Source of the DNA: DASTFY01 sp963769115
Lineage (GTDB): Bacteria; Actinomycetota; Acidimicrobiia; Acidimicrobiales; Ilumatobacteraceae
Direction: 5' to 3'
Assembly: GCA_963769115.1 (NCBI GenBank)
Contig: CAVYKN010000021.1
Span: 1-64,000 of the forward strand
Length of the DNA stretch: 64,000 bases
The notes beneath the pieces were generated by a model. That model did no database searches and was not told the DNA's origin. It was given only the letters and a program-made list of their open reading frames with translations. The translations under genes were made by a program, and so were the position numbers. Shown one piece after another: positions 18,789 through 30,076 of this stretch. Numbering within the stretch: the first letter of the stretch is position 1; the number at the start of each line of letters is the position of its first letter.

Positions 18789-19853
18789 TCACAGGCGGGC
18801 GTGCAGGCGGGTGGCCTGCTCGGCCGCCCGGGCCCGGATCTCGTCGAGGTCGACCCTGGTCGGCCGGCCTTCGTCCAGCAGGACCTCGCCGTCCACCTCG
18901 ACCCGCACGGCCCGCACACCCGGCGTGAAGGCGAGGTGCCATGGCGAGTCGACGTGGTCGTAGTTCCAGGTGACCACGTCGCCAGCCACCTCGGGGAAGA
19001 ACCTCTGTCCGGCCTCCAGCCACTCCCAGGGCAGGTCAGGCGTGGCCAGCACGTCGTCCTCGCGCAGCCGGACGTACGCCAGCCGGACCTCCTCCAGCAT
19101 GTCGGCGCCGATGCCGTCCGTGCCCAGCACGACCGGGTTGCCCCGGGCCGCGGGCCGGGCGTAGCCCACCGCGTTGTTCATGTTGGACCGGGGGTTGTGG
19201 GCGATCGTGCCCGCGAGCGGGCGGTCGAGGTGGACGCAGTGGACGAGCAGCCAGTCGTCGCCGGCCAGACCCTCCAGGCGGGCCCCCGCGTCGGCGTCGA
19301 TCTCGCCCTCGGCCACGTGGACGTGGACGCCGACCCCCAGGTCGCCGGCCAGACTCGCCGCCGCCTCCAGCGTCTCGTCGCTGCAGGTGAAGGCGGCGTG
19401 GATCCCCACCCGCCCGCGCCCACCCGTGCGCAGGAAGCGCTCGTTCTCGGCCAGCCCCCGCCGCGCGCCGCTCGTCATGGCGGCCGGCGGCCAGTCGCCG
19501 GCGCGCAAGTGGCCGCCGTCGTCCCAGCGGTCGGTCACGCCGTAGGCGACGTCGACCCGGACACCCACCTCCGCGCAGGCGTCGGCGATGACCGAGAGCG
19601 AGCCGTCGATGGCGCTCGGCGACTCGTGGTGGTCGACGATGGCCGTGGTGCCGGCCATGAGCGCCTCGGTGGCCCCGAGGAGCGCCGACCAGCGCAGCAT
19701 CTCCAGGTCGAGCGCGGCATCCAGCCGCCACCAGACCTGCTGCAGGATCTCCAGGAAAGCCGCCGGTTGCTGCGGTGGCGCCGGCATGCCGCGGGCCAGC
19801 GCCGAGTAGAGGTGGTGGTGGCCGCACACCAGGCCCGGCGTGACGGCGCCCAA
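18789..19853 (-). CDS. SsnA-like aminohydrolase lacking its N-terminus
   Basis: About 354 aa. Begins at a TTG with VTPGLVCGHHHLYSALARGMP, the metal-binding HxH strand that normally lies some 55-60 residues into the protein. The N-terminal beta-sandwich is absent. Further features are VDHHESP, VHVHVAEG, VHCVHLD, HNPRSNMNN and VLGTDGIGADM, typical of amidohydrolases near guanine deaminase and the SsnA group. The upstream XDH gene stops only 13 bases before. Either a deletion removed the start or the clone is misassembled. In other bacteria SsnA accompanies XdhD-type enzymes in purine-degrading clusters, as here. Confidence 0.72.
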   Translation of the reverse strand: MGAVTPGLVCGHHHLYSALARGMPAPPQQPAAFLEILQQVWWRLDAALDLEMLRWSALLGATEALMAGTTAIVDHHESPSAIDGSLSVIADACAEVGVRVDVAYGVTDRWDDGGHLRAGDWPPAAMTSGARRGLAENERFLRTGGRGRVGIHAAFTCSDETLEAAASLAGDLGVGVHVHVAEGEIDADAGARLEGLAGDDWLLVHCVHLDRPLAGTIAHNPRSNMNNAVGYARPAARGNPVVLGTDGIGADMLEEVRLAYVRLREDDVLATPDLPWEWLEAGQRFFPEVAGDVVTWNYDHVDSPWHLAFTPGVRAVRVEVDGEVLLDEGRPTRVDLDEIRARAAEQATRLHARL

Positions 19854-19866
19854 GCGTCAGTCCCCG

Positions 19867-22455
19867 TCAGTCCTGGTCGGCGGAGCGCTTGGGCTTCATC
19901 GGGAGCTGCGAGCGCCACACCCCATCGGCGGCGTGGAGCGCAGCGGCGACCGCCGGCGCCGTGGGCACGAGGCCGATCTCCCCGACGCCCTTGATGCCGT
20001 AGGGCGCTCGGGGCTGCGGGCACTCGACGAGCCGCACCCGCATGGGCGGCACGTCCTTGGCCCGCAGGATGCCGAGCGAGCGGAGCGTCATGTTCGTCGG
20101 ATGCCCGGTCTCGGCATCGGCCGGGAAGTCCTCGGTGAGCGCGTAGCCCAGCCCCATGTGGACCGACCCCTCGACCTGGCCTTCGCACAGCAGCGGGTTC
20201 ACCGCCCGGCCCACGTCGTGGACGGCCACCACCTCCTCGATGGCCTGGGTCTCGGGATCCATCACCACGAGCTGGGCGGCGTAGCCGAAGGCCGAGTGGA
20301 TCACCGGCTGCTCGACCTCACCGAGGTGGTGCGTCCAGTCGACGCGGTACTCACCCTCGTAGTCGACGCCGACGCGGCAGCCGTCGGCCTTCGCCGCCCG
20401 GCAGGCGTCGGCCACCGCGCCAGCTCCCATGAGGGTGCCGCGGGAGCCCGTCGTCTGCCCGGCGCCGAGCTCGCGCGTGGTGTCGGTGATGACCCGCACC
20501 TTCCCCGGCTCGATCCCCAACTCCGTCACCGCCACCTGCAGCGCGACCGTGTGGACCCCCTGACCCATCTCCGTCCAGCAGTGGCGCACCTCGACCGTTC
20601 CATCCTCGACGAAGCGGACCACAGCGCGGATGTGCTCCTTGAACCCGTTGCCCAGCCCGCTGTTCTTCAGGCCGAGCCCGAGGCCGACAGCCCGCCCGGA
20701 TGACGCGGCACGGTCGTAGTCCGGCCGGATCTCGTCCAGGCAGCGCTCGGCGCCGAGGCAGCCGTCGTCCATCACCTGGCCCGGTCCCCAGACCTGGCCG
20801 GGCCGGATGACGTTGCGCTTGCGGATCTCCCAGCCTGAGATGCCGACGCGCTCGGCCAACCGGTCCAGGCAGCCCTCCATCGCGAACTGGGCCTGGTTGG
20901 CACCGAAGCCGCGGAACGCCCCGCAGATCGGGTTGTTCGTGCGGACGGCCACGGAGCGCACGTCGATGGTGGGCACGTGGTACGGGCCGCTGGCGTGTCC
21001 GGCCGCCCGCTCCAGCACCTTCATGCCCACGGAGGCGTAGGCGCCCGAGTCGCCGATCATCCGGGCGTGGACCGCGGTCAGCCGGCCCTCGGCATCGCAC
21101 CCAACGCGGTACGCCATCTCGATCGGATGGCGCTTGGGGTGCATGCGCAGGCTCTCCTCGCGGGAGAGGACGCACTTCACCGGGCGCTGCAGCAACCATG
21201 CGGCGAGCCCCGCGTGGGCCTGGTTGGCCATGTCCTCCTTGCCGCCGAAGGCGCCGCCGTTCGACACCAGCTCGACGGTGATCCGCTGGGGCTCGACGCC
21301 GAGCACCGAGGCGATCTGGTTGCGGTCGTCCCAGACGCCTTGGCCGCCCGAGTAGACGTGCATGGTCTGCTGCGCGGAGTCCGGCACGGCCAGCGTCGCC
21401 TCGGGTTCGAGGAAGGCGTGCTCGATGCGCTGGGTCCGGAAGGTCTCCTCGACGACGTGCGCGCTGGCGCTCAGCGCGGCGTCGGCGTCTCCCCGCCGGT
21501 ACTCGGACACGGAGAGCGTGTTGGAGTCCGTTCCCCACACCGCCGGGTCGGGATCGTCGAGCGCGGCCTTCGGATCGGTGAACGGCTGCTGCACGCCGTA
21601 GTCCACCGTGACCAGCTCGGCCGCCGCCCGGGCCTGCTGGCGGGTCTCGGCCACGACGATGGCCAGCACGTCACCGGTATAGGACGTGCGGCCGCCCTCG
21701 GGGATCATGATCGGCCAGTCCGTGTGGATGATCCCCACCCGCAGCTGCCCCGGGATGTCGGCCGCGGTGTACACGGCGACCACCCCGGGCGCCTTCCGCG
21801 CCGATTCGATATCGATTCGGTGGATATCGGCGCGGGAGTGGTCGGTCAGGTGGAGGGCGGCATGGAGCATCCCGGGCACCCGGATGTCGTCCACGTAGCC
21901 CCGGTCCCCGAGCGTCAGCTCGCCCGCCTCGTACCGGGCCCCGCTGGTCCCGACACCGCCCGGCAGCGACGCCTCCAGCTCCTTGCCGGCGGCGACCGCC
22001 TCGATGGCGTCCAGCACCTTGACGTAGCCGGTGCAGCGGCAGAGGTGGGCGCCGAGGTGGCGGGCCATGTCGCCCCGCGTGAGGTCCGCGCCCTTCTTGT
22101 CGATCTGCGCCTTCGCCCGCACGACGATGCCGGGGATGCAGAAGCCGCACTGCAGCCCCCCGCAGGCGGCGAACGCGTCGGCGAACCGCTGCCGCTCCCC
22201 GGCGTCGAACCCTTCGAGCGTGACGACCGAGCGCCCCTCCACCTTGGCCAGCGACGTCTGGCACGCGACCACGGCCCGTCCCTCGACCAGCACCGTGCAG
22301 CAGCCGCACTGACCCGACGGCGAGCAGCCGTCCTTGGGCGAGGTGATGTCCAGCTCCTCCCGCAGCGCGGCCAGCAGGTGCGGGTGGTCCGAACGCACCG
22401 AAACGGGCGTGCCGTTGACGGTGAAGCCGACCGTTCCCGTCTCGACGGCGGTCAC
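19867..22455 (-). CDS. Fused [2Fe-2S]/molybdenum hydroxylase, XdhD-like xanthine dehydrogenase
   Basis: 862 aa from GTG 22455, which overlaps the upstream stop (GTGA). Residues 1-150 are the iron-sulfur subunit: Cys44, Cys50, Cys53, Cys65 (CSPSGQCGCC form), then Cys103, Cys106, Cys139, Cys141. Residues about 160-862 are the molybdopterin subunit with SNGGAFGGKEDM, GAFRGFGANQAQF, EMGQGVHT and the catalytic Glu in GIKGVGEIGLVP. The fused order and the spacing of the first cluster match the XdhD / so-called selenium-dependent xanthine dehydrogenase type. Probable role: hydroxylation of a purine or related heterocycle. No FAD subunit is in this gene. Confidence 0.85.
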   Translation of the reverse strand: MTAVETGTVGFTVNGTPVSVRSDHPHLLAALREELDITSPKDGCSPSGQCGCCTVLVEGRAVVACQTSLAKVEGRSVVTLEGFDAGERQRFADAFAACGGLQCGFCIPGIVVRAKAQIDKKGADLTRGDMARHLGAHLCRCTGYVKVLDAIEAVAAGKELEASLPGGVGTSGARYEAGELTLGDRGYVDDIRVPGMLHAALHLTDHSRADIHRIDIESARKAPGVVAVYTAADIPGQLRVGIIHTDWPIMIPEGGRTSYTGDVLAIVVAETRQQARAAAELVTVDYGVQQPFTDPKAALDDPDPAVWGTDSNTLSVSEYRRGDADAALSASAHVVEETFRTQRIEHAFLEPEATLAVPDSAQQTMHVYSGGQGVWDDRNQIASVLGVEPQRITVELVSNGGAFGGKEDMANQAHAGLAAWLLQRPVKCVLSREESLRMHPKRHPIEMAYRVGCDAEGRLTAVHARMIGDSGAYASVGMKVLERAAGHASGPYHVPTIDVRSVAVRTNNPICGAFRGFGANQAQFAMEGCLDRLAERVGISGWEIRKRNVIRPGQVWGPGQVMDDGCLGAERCLDEIRPDYDRAASSGRAVGLGLGLKNSGLGNGFKEHIRAVVRFVEDGTVEVRHCWTEMGQGVHTVALQVAVTELGIEPGKVRVITDTTRELGAGQTTGSRGTLMGAGAVADACRAAKADGCRVGVDYEGEYRVDWTHHLGEVEQPVIHSAFGYAAQLVVMDPETQAIEEVVAVHDVGRAVNPLLCEGQVEGSVHMGLGYALTEDFPADAETGHPTNMTLRSLGILRAKDVPPMRVRLVECPQPRAPYGIKGVGEIGLVPTAPAVAAALHAADGVWRSQLPMKPKRSADQD

Positions 22456-23372
22456 GATTCGACCCCCCGCTGCGCGGTGATGCGGCCGTACAGCTCCGGC
22501 CGGCGGTAGCGGTCGAAGTCGAACAGCGTGCCCGTGTAGCGGCGGCACCAGTCCAAGTCGCAGCGGGCCGTCACCAGCTCGTCGCCGGTGGTCACCGCCT
22601 GGGCGACGATCTGGCCGCTGGGGGCGATGATGCACGACTGGGCGAGCGAGTCCACCCCCTCCTCGACGCCGCCCTTGGCCACGCCGACCACCCACGTCCC
22701 GTTCTGGTAGGCGCCGGACTGCATGACCAGCGCGTTGTGGAAGCCCTGCAGGATGTCCTGGCTGGGGTCGGGCGCGTAGTGGATCGGCGTGTTGTACCCG
22801 CAGAGGATGAGTTCCACTCCCTGGAGCCCCATCACCCGGTAGGTCTCGGGCCAGCGCCTGTCATTGCAGATCATCATCCCCACCCGCCCGCCGAAGGCCG
22901 GCCACACGCCGGGCTCGTCCGGCCCGGGCTCGAAGTAGTGGCGCTCGGCGTGCTGGAACGGCCGATCGGGCTCGTGGTGCTCGTGGCCAGGGATGTGGAC
23001 CTTGCGGTAGCGGGCCGCGACCCGGCCGTCCCTCTCCACCAGGACCTGCGTGTTGTACCGATGGCCATCGGGGGTGAGCTCGGCGTAGCCCAGGCAGAAA
23101 CCGATCCCGAGGCGGACGGCCTCGTCGAACAGCGGTTGGGTGTCGGGCCCCGGCATGGACCGCTCGTAGTACTCGTCGACCGCGGTGAGGTCCTCGACGA
23201 ACCAGCGGGGGAAGAAGGTGGTGAGCGCCAGCTCGGGGTACACCACGAGCTCGCAGCCGGACGCCGACGCCTGGTGGAGCAGGTCGACGAGCCGCTCGAC
23301 CACGTCCTTGCGGGTGTGGTCCCGCTGCACCGGGCCCATCTGGGCGGCGCCGATCGCCACGGTGCGGCTCAT
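22452..23372 (-). CDS. Nitrilase-superfamily hydrolase, D-carbamoylase-like
   Basis: 306 aa from ATG 23372, which overlaps the upstream stop (ATGA). Catalytic triad: Glu47 in VVYPELAL, Lys124 in RYRKVHIPGHEHHEP and Cys169 in MMICNDRRWPETYRVMGLQG. The CNDRRWPE block is characteristic of N-carbamoyl-D-amino-acid amidohydrolases, which release CO2 and ammonia from carbamoylated amino acids; beta-ureidopropionase is a relative. It sits between an M20 carbamoylase and an XDH, fitting hydantoin or ureide breakdown. Confidence 0.85.
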   Translation of the reverse strand: MSRTVAIGAAQMGPVQRDHTRKDVVERLVDLLHQASASGCELVVYPELALTTFFPRWFVEDLTAVDEYYERSMPGPDTQPLFDEAVRLGIGFCLGYAELTPDGHRYNTQVLVERDGRVAARYRKVHIPGHEHHEPDRPFQHAERHYFEPGPDEPGVWPAFGGRVGMMICNDRRWPETYRVMGLQGVELILCGYNTPIHYAPDPSQDILQGFHNALVMQSGAYQNGTWVVGVAKGGVEEGVDSLAQSCIIAPSGQIVAQAVTTGDELVTARCDLDWCRRYTGTLFDFDRYRRPELYGRITAQRGVES

Positions 23373-24677
23373 GGCGGCCCGCCTCGGTCGCCCGGAGCCG
23401 GCGAGCCGTCCAGCGCCCCACCGGCCAGGTCGAGCAGCACGTGCAGCAGCACGTCGACGCCCGCGCCGAGCTGCTCCGGGTCGGTGTGCTCGGCCGGGTT
23501 GTGGCTGATGCCCTTCTCGCTGGGGACGAACACCATGCCGGTCGGGCACACCCGGGCCAGCATCTGGGCGTCGTGGCCGGCGCCCGAGGGCATGCGGCGC
23601 ACGGAGTGGCCGAGCCGCTGCGCCGTCGCCTCGACCAGGTCGATCACCCTGCCGTCGAACTCCACCGGCTCGAAGCGGGCCAGGCTCCGGGCGGAGACGG
23701 TGACCCCCTCGGCGGCGGCCAGCGCATCGGCCCGCTCGGCCAGCCGCCGCTCGGCGTCCTGCAGTGCCGACTCGTCGGTGTTGCGCAGGTCGACCGTGAG
23801 CGTGGCCGCCGCCGGCACCACGTTGACCAGGTCCGGGTGCACCCGGAAGCGGCCCACCGTGCCGACCTGGTGGCCGCCCAGCTCGAGCGCGAGGTGGCGC
23901 ACCTCGGCGGTCAGGGCGGCGGCCACGAAACCCGGGTCGTGGCGGTGGTCCATGGGCGTGGTGCCGGCGTGGTTGGACTGGCCGGTGATGGTCAGCTCCT
24001 GCCACGAGATGCCCTGCACGCCCGGTGACGGCCCCGATCGTGATGCCCTCGACCTCCAGCACCGGGCCCTGTTCGATGTGGAGCTCGACGAAGGCGTGCG
24101 GGGTCAGGCTCGGGCAGGGCAGGGGCCCGGCGTACCCGATCCGCTCCAGCTCGTCGCCCAGCCGGCTGCCGTCGATGCCCTGCACGTCGAGGGCCTCTTC
24201 GAGGGCCATGCCCCCCACGAACACCAGCGACCCCAACATGTCGGGGGCGTAGCGGGAGCCCTCCTCGTCCGTGAAGAAGGCGACCGCCAGCGGCCGCGCC
24301 GGCTCCACGCCCGCCTGCTTGAGCGTCTCGATCACCTCGAGCCCGGCCAGCACGCCGTAGTTGCCGTCGTACCGCCCACCCGTGCGGACGGTGTCGATGT
24401 GCGAGCCGGTCATGACGGGGGCGCCCTCGCCCACGTCCCACAGTCCGACCACGTTGCCGATGGCGTCGACGGAGACGGCGAGGTCCAGGTCCTCCATCCA
24501 GGCGACGACCAGGTCCCGACCCCGCCGGTCCTCGTCGGTGAGGGCCAGCCGGCAGCACCCGCCGTCGCCCGTGTCGCCGACCGCGGCCAGCTCCTCCAGC
24601 CGGCCCACCAGGCGGGCGTGATCGGCTCGGAGGCCGGTATGGAGGCCGGTGCTGGGCACGGCGGCGGGAACAGCCAT
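23369..24677 (-). CDS. M20 Zn-dependent N-carbamoylase/allantoate amidohydrolase family (one frameshift)
   Basis: Two frames join into one protein of about 435 aa. The N-part from ATG 24677 has TGSHIDTV, the metal Asp in GGRYDGNYGVLAGLE, FFTDEEGSRY and ELHIEQGPVLE. The C-part has GQSNHAGTTPMDHR, RNTDESALQ, GAGHDAQML and ISHNPAEHT. Together these are the complete motif set of the HyuC/AllC family. One extra G at about 24020 breaks the frame between GAVTG and VQGIS; I regard it as an error. It hydrolyses N-carbamoyl amino acids, beta-ureido acids or allantoate. Overlaps the D-carbamoylase-like gene by 4 bases. Confidence 0.85.
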
Positions 24678-24711
24678 CGCTGCGAGCGTGGCCCGGCCTG
24701 TACGTTTCGTC

Positions 24712-24758
24712 AAGGAGACGGCATGACTGACTGGCATGACTGACTGGCATGACTGACT
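24712..24758 (+). repeat. Three tandem 13-bp repeats with start codons at the deaminase 5' end
   Basis: GGCATGACTGACT occurs three times in a row (24720-24758), preceded by AAGGAG at 24712-24717. Each copy has an ATG (24723, 24736, 24749). Because 13 is not a multiple of 3, the first two encode only MTDWHD-stop. The third opens the deaminase. The Shine-Dalgarno is 5 bases from the first ATG and 31 from the third. Confidence 0.85.
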
Positions 24759-25396
24759 TGGGCGTGAACCGAGCGGTCGACGACGAACCGGCCCATCCCG
24801 CCGCGGTGTCCTTGCCGCTGCCGGCCTGGATGCTGGCCGAGCTGGCGACCGTCCAGCCGCTGGCCGACGACCACGCCCGCATGGGTCTCGTCCTCGGCCT
24901 GGCCCGCAGCAACGTCGAGCAGGCCACCGGTGGCCCCTTCGCCGCTGCGCTCTTCAGCCGTGAGGACGGCCATCTGCTGGCGGCGGGCGTCAACCTGGTC
25001 CTCGCCACGCGCGCGCCGGTCGCCCACGCCGAGATCGTGGCCATCGCGCTGGCCGGTGCCCGCCTCGGCACCCACGCCATCGGTGAGCAGCGGTCGGTCG
25101 AGCTGGTCACCTCGTGCCAGCCGTGCGCCATGTGCCTCGGTGCCATGCCCTGGGCGGGGGTCACGCGCCTCGTGTGCGGGGCACGGGACGAGGACGCCCG
25201 GTCCATCGGTTTCGACGAGGGCGACAAGCCTGCGGGCTGGGCGGATCGGCTGACCGAGCGGGGCATCGAGGTTGTGCTCGACGTGCGCCGGGACGAGGTG
25301 GTCGGGGTGCTGCAGGCCTACGCGCAGGCCGGCGGACCGATCTACAACGGAGCCGCACAGGACGGCGACGCCGGTCCCTCCGCCGGGAGGCCGTGA
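24749..25396 (+). CDS. Nucleoside/guanine deaminase-like CDA-fold protein
   Basis: 215 aa. Cytidine-deaminase-fold zinc site: His93-Ala-Glu95 and Cys126/Cys129 in SCQPCAMCLGAMPWAG. The downstream VCGARDEDARSIGFDEG resembles bacterial guanine deaminase-type proteins, which turn guanine into xanthine. The product would feed the neighbouring xanthine dehydrogenases. The N-terminus (about 25 aa) is unusual and depends on the third ATG of the triple repeat. The downstream XDH gene starts 3 bases after its stop. Confidence 0.82.
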   Translation: MTDLGVNRAVDDEPAHPAAVSLPLPAWMLAELATVQPLADDHARMGLVLGLARSNVEQATGGPFAAALFSREDGHLLAAGVNLVLATRAPVAHAEIVAIALAGARLGTHAIGEQRSVELVTSCQPCAMCLGAMPWAGVTRLVCGARDEDARSIGFDEGDKPAGWADRLTERGIEVVLDVRRDEVVGVLQAYAQAGGPIYNGAAQDGDAGPSAGRP

Positions 25397-25399
25397 GGG

Positions 25400-26871
25400 G
25401 TGCACGAGCTGCAGCGGCGGGGCCAGCGGGTGCGCCTCCACGAGACGCCGGCGACGCTGGAAGACGCTCTCTCCCTCCTCGACGCGCACGGACCCGCGGC
25501 GCGTCCCGTCGCCGGCGGCACGGACCTGCTCGTCGAGCTGGACCGCGGTGTCCGGCCGGGGGTCGAGGTCCTGGTCGACCTGACCCGCATCCAGGGCCTG
25601 AACGGCATCGACCTCGATCCGGACCGCGGCCGGCTGGTGCTGGGTGGCCTGGTGACCCACAACCAGGTGGTGGCGTCGGACCTGGTGGTGTCCCGGGCGC
25701 TGCCGCTGGCCCAGGCCTGCGTGGAGATCGGTTCGCCGGCGCTGCGCAACCGGGCGACCGTGGCCGGCAACCTCGTGACGGCCAGCCCTGCCAATGACAC
25801 GGTGTCCGCGCTCTGGGCGCTCGACGCGCAGGTCCGGCTGCGGTCGAGCGGCGGGGAGCGCACCGTCCCCGTCAGGGGGTTCTTCACCGGGTTGCGCACG
25901 ACGGTGCTCGAGCCCGGCGAGCTGCTGGTGGCCATCGAGGTGCCGGCGCTCGGGGAGGGCGAGCGTGGCGTCTTCGTCAAGCTGGGCCAGCGGCGGGCAC
26001 AGGCCATCTCCATCGTCCACCTGGCCGCGGTGCTCGGACTGGACGGCGAGGGGCCCACGGCCACGGTGCGGTCCGCCAGCCTGGCCCTCGGCAGCGTGGC
26101 ACCCACGGTGGTCAGCGCCACCGCGGCCGAGGAGCACCTCGCCGGTCGACCGCTGGACGAGGCCACGATCGCCGAGGCCGCCCGCCTCGCTGCCGACGGC
26201 GTCACGCCCATCGACGACGTGCGGGCCACCGCCGTCTACCGGTCGGAGGAGATCGCGGTCATGGTCAGCCGGGCCCTGGCCGCGCTGCGCGACGGGCGGG
26301 AGCGGGAGCGCTGGCCCGCCCGGCCCGTCTTCCTGTGGGGTCCGTCGCGGGCCGCATCCGCGCCGGTGCCGGCGGCCAGCCACGACGACGCGACGCCCGT
26401 CAGTTGCACCATCAACGGTCGGGCGGTGAGCGCGGCCGGGGCGGCCGGGGTCACGCTCCTCGACTGGCTGCGGGACGAGCTCGACCTGACGGGGACCAAG
26501 GAGGGCTGCGCCGAGGGGGAGTGTGGTGCCTGCACGGTGCACCTCGACGGTGCGGCCGTGCTGTCGTGCCTGGTGCCGGCGGCCCGGGCCCACGGCGCCG
26601 AGATCACCACCATCGAGGGTCTGGCTCCCGAGGGCATGGACGGGCAGGACGGCCAGGAGACGCGGCTGGCCCCGTTGCAGCAGGCCTTCGTCGACCAGTT
26701 CGCGGTGCAGTGCGGCTTCTGCATCCCGGGCTTCCTCATGTCCGGCGACCGGCTGCTCCAGGAGTGCCCGGCGCCGACCAGGGACGACGCCGCGCTCGGC
26801 CTGTCGGGCAACCTCTGCCGCTGCACGGGCTACTACCGCTTCTACGAGGCCGTCGAACAGGCCGCCGGGAG

Positions 26872-26875
<4 letters not shown>
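25400..26875 (+). CDS. Fused FAD-binding and [2Fe-2S] subunits of a xanthine dehydrogenase-type enzyme
   Basis: 491 aa from GTG 25400. Residues about 10-285 are a CoxM/XdhB-type FAD domain: RPVAGGTDLLVELDRG, GSPALRNRATVAGNLVTASP and KLGQRRAQAIS. After a Pro/Ala linker, residues about 335-491 are the CoxS-type domain: EGCAEGECGACTVHLDG, VQCGFCIPGF and GNLCRCTGYYRF, supplying eight cluster cysteines. The fusion order FAD then 2Fe-2S is compact. The ATGA overlap with the molybdenum subunit shows that they form one enzyme. Confidence 0.9.
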
Positions 26876-29160
<2,285 letters not shown>

Positions 29161-29168
29161 AGGGCCGC

Positions 29169-29197
29169 TTGGCGTCGGCTTGCGGAGCCGATAGCAT
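29169..29197 (+). promoter_or_regulatory. Promoter of the rplC-led ribosomal operon
   Basis: TTGGCG (29169-29174), 17-base spacer, TAGCAT (29192-29197). The predicted start is near 29204, giving a leader of about 220 nt before rplC. This gives the S10/spc genes their own transcription although rpsJ is 18 kb away. Confidence 0.7.
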
Positions 29198-29210
29198 CTC
29201 CTCTTCGTGC

Positions 29211-29229
29211 ACCCGGGGCCTTCCCGGGT
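29211..29229 (+). promoter_or_regulatory. Leader hairpin before rplC
   Basis: ACCCGGG-GCCTT-CCCGGGT, a perfect 7-bp stem with a 5-base loop at the predicted 5' end of the rplC leader. No T-run follows. It could take part in autogenous control by a ribosomal protein such as uL4, or simply protect the 5' end. The remaining 190 nt to the rplC start hold no recognised element. Confidence 0.45.
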
Positions 29230-29422
29230 CACGAGGTCCGACAAGACGACGTCCGGATGCGCCCGCCTCACGGGAAAGACGAGGGGGTGGGGACCAGCCG
29301 GCACAACCGATGCAGGCGCTCCGCCGGCCCAGCCGTGCGGAGCGTTCGCATGATCCAGGTCAGCAGCACGTAACAGAAACGACGGCGCCGGTTCGCCTGC
29401 GCCCGGACACAGAGGGATCGCC

Positions 29423-30076
29423 ATGGCCACGAGAGCCATCGTGGGTGAAAAGGTAGGGATGACCCAGGTCTGGGACGACGACAACCGCGTCGTGCCCGTG
29501 ACCGTCCTCAAGGTCTCCCCTGCCCGCATCGTCCAGGTCAAGACCACCGAACGGGACGGCTACAGCGCCTTGCAGGTCACCTATGGCCACCGCGAGGCGA
29601 AGAAGCTGACCAAGCCGGAGGCCGGGCATTTCGCCAAGGCCGACGTCGCGCCGGGTGTGCGGCTGGTCGAGCTGCGCCTGGACGACATCGACGGCTACAG
29701 CGTCGGCGACGAGCTGAAGGCCGATGTCCTCTCCAAGGGCGAGCGCGTCGACGTCACCGCCGTCAGCCGGGGCAAGGGCTGGGCCGGCGTCATGAAGCGC
29801 CACAACTTCAAGGGCCAGGGCGCCAGCCACGGCAACCACAAGCACCACCGGGCGCCGGGCTCGATCGGGGCCTGCGCCTTCCCGGGCCGGGTGTTCAAGG
29901 GCACCCGCATGGCCGGCCGCATGGGCAACGAGCAGGTCACCACCCTCAATCTCGAGGTGGTGTCGGCCGATCCCGAGCGGGAGCTCGTGCTGGTCAAGGG
30001 CTCCATCCCGGGTCCCCGTGGGGGCGTGGTGATCGTCCGCGACGCCGTCAAGGCTCCGAAGAAGGGCGGTCGGTGA
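29423..30076 (+). CDS. rplC: Ribosomal protein uL3
   Basis: 217 aa. Begins ATRAIVGEKVGMTQVWDDD, has the central GQGASHGNHKHHRAPGSIG loop that reaches the peptidyl-transferase centre, and FKGTRMAGRMGNEQVT. First gene of the promoter-proximal S10 block. Its TGA shares bases with the rplD ATG (TGATG). Confidence 0.98.
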   Translation: MATRAIVGEKVGMTQVWDDDNRVVPVTVLKVSPARIVQVKTTERDGYSALQVTYGHREAKKLTKPEAGHFAKADVAPGVRLVELRLDDIDGYSVGDELKADVLSKGERVDVTAVSRGKGWAGVMKRHNFKGQGASHGNHKHHRAPGSIGACAFPGRVFKGTRMAGRMGNEQVTTLNLEVVSADPERELVLVKGSIPGPRGGVVIVRDAVKAPKKGGR

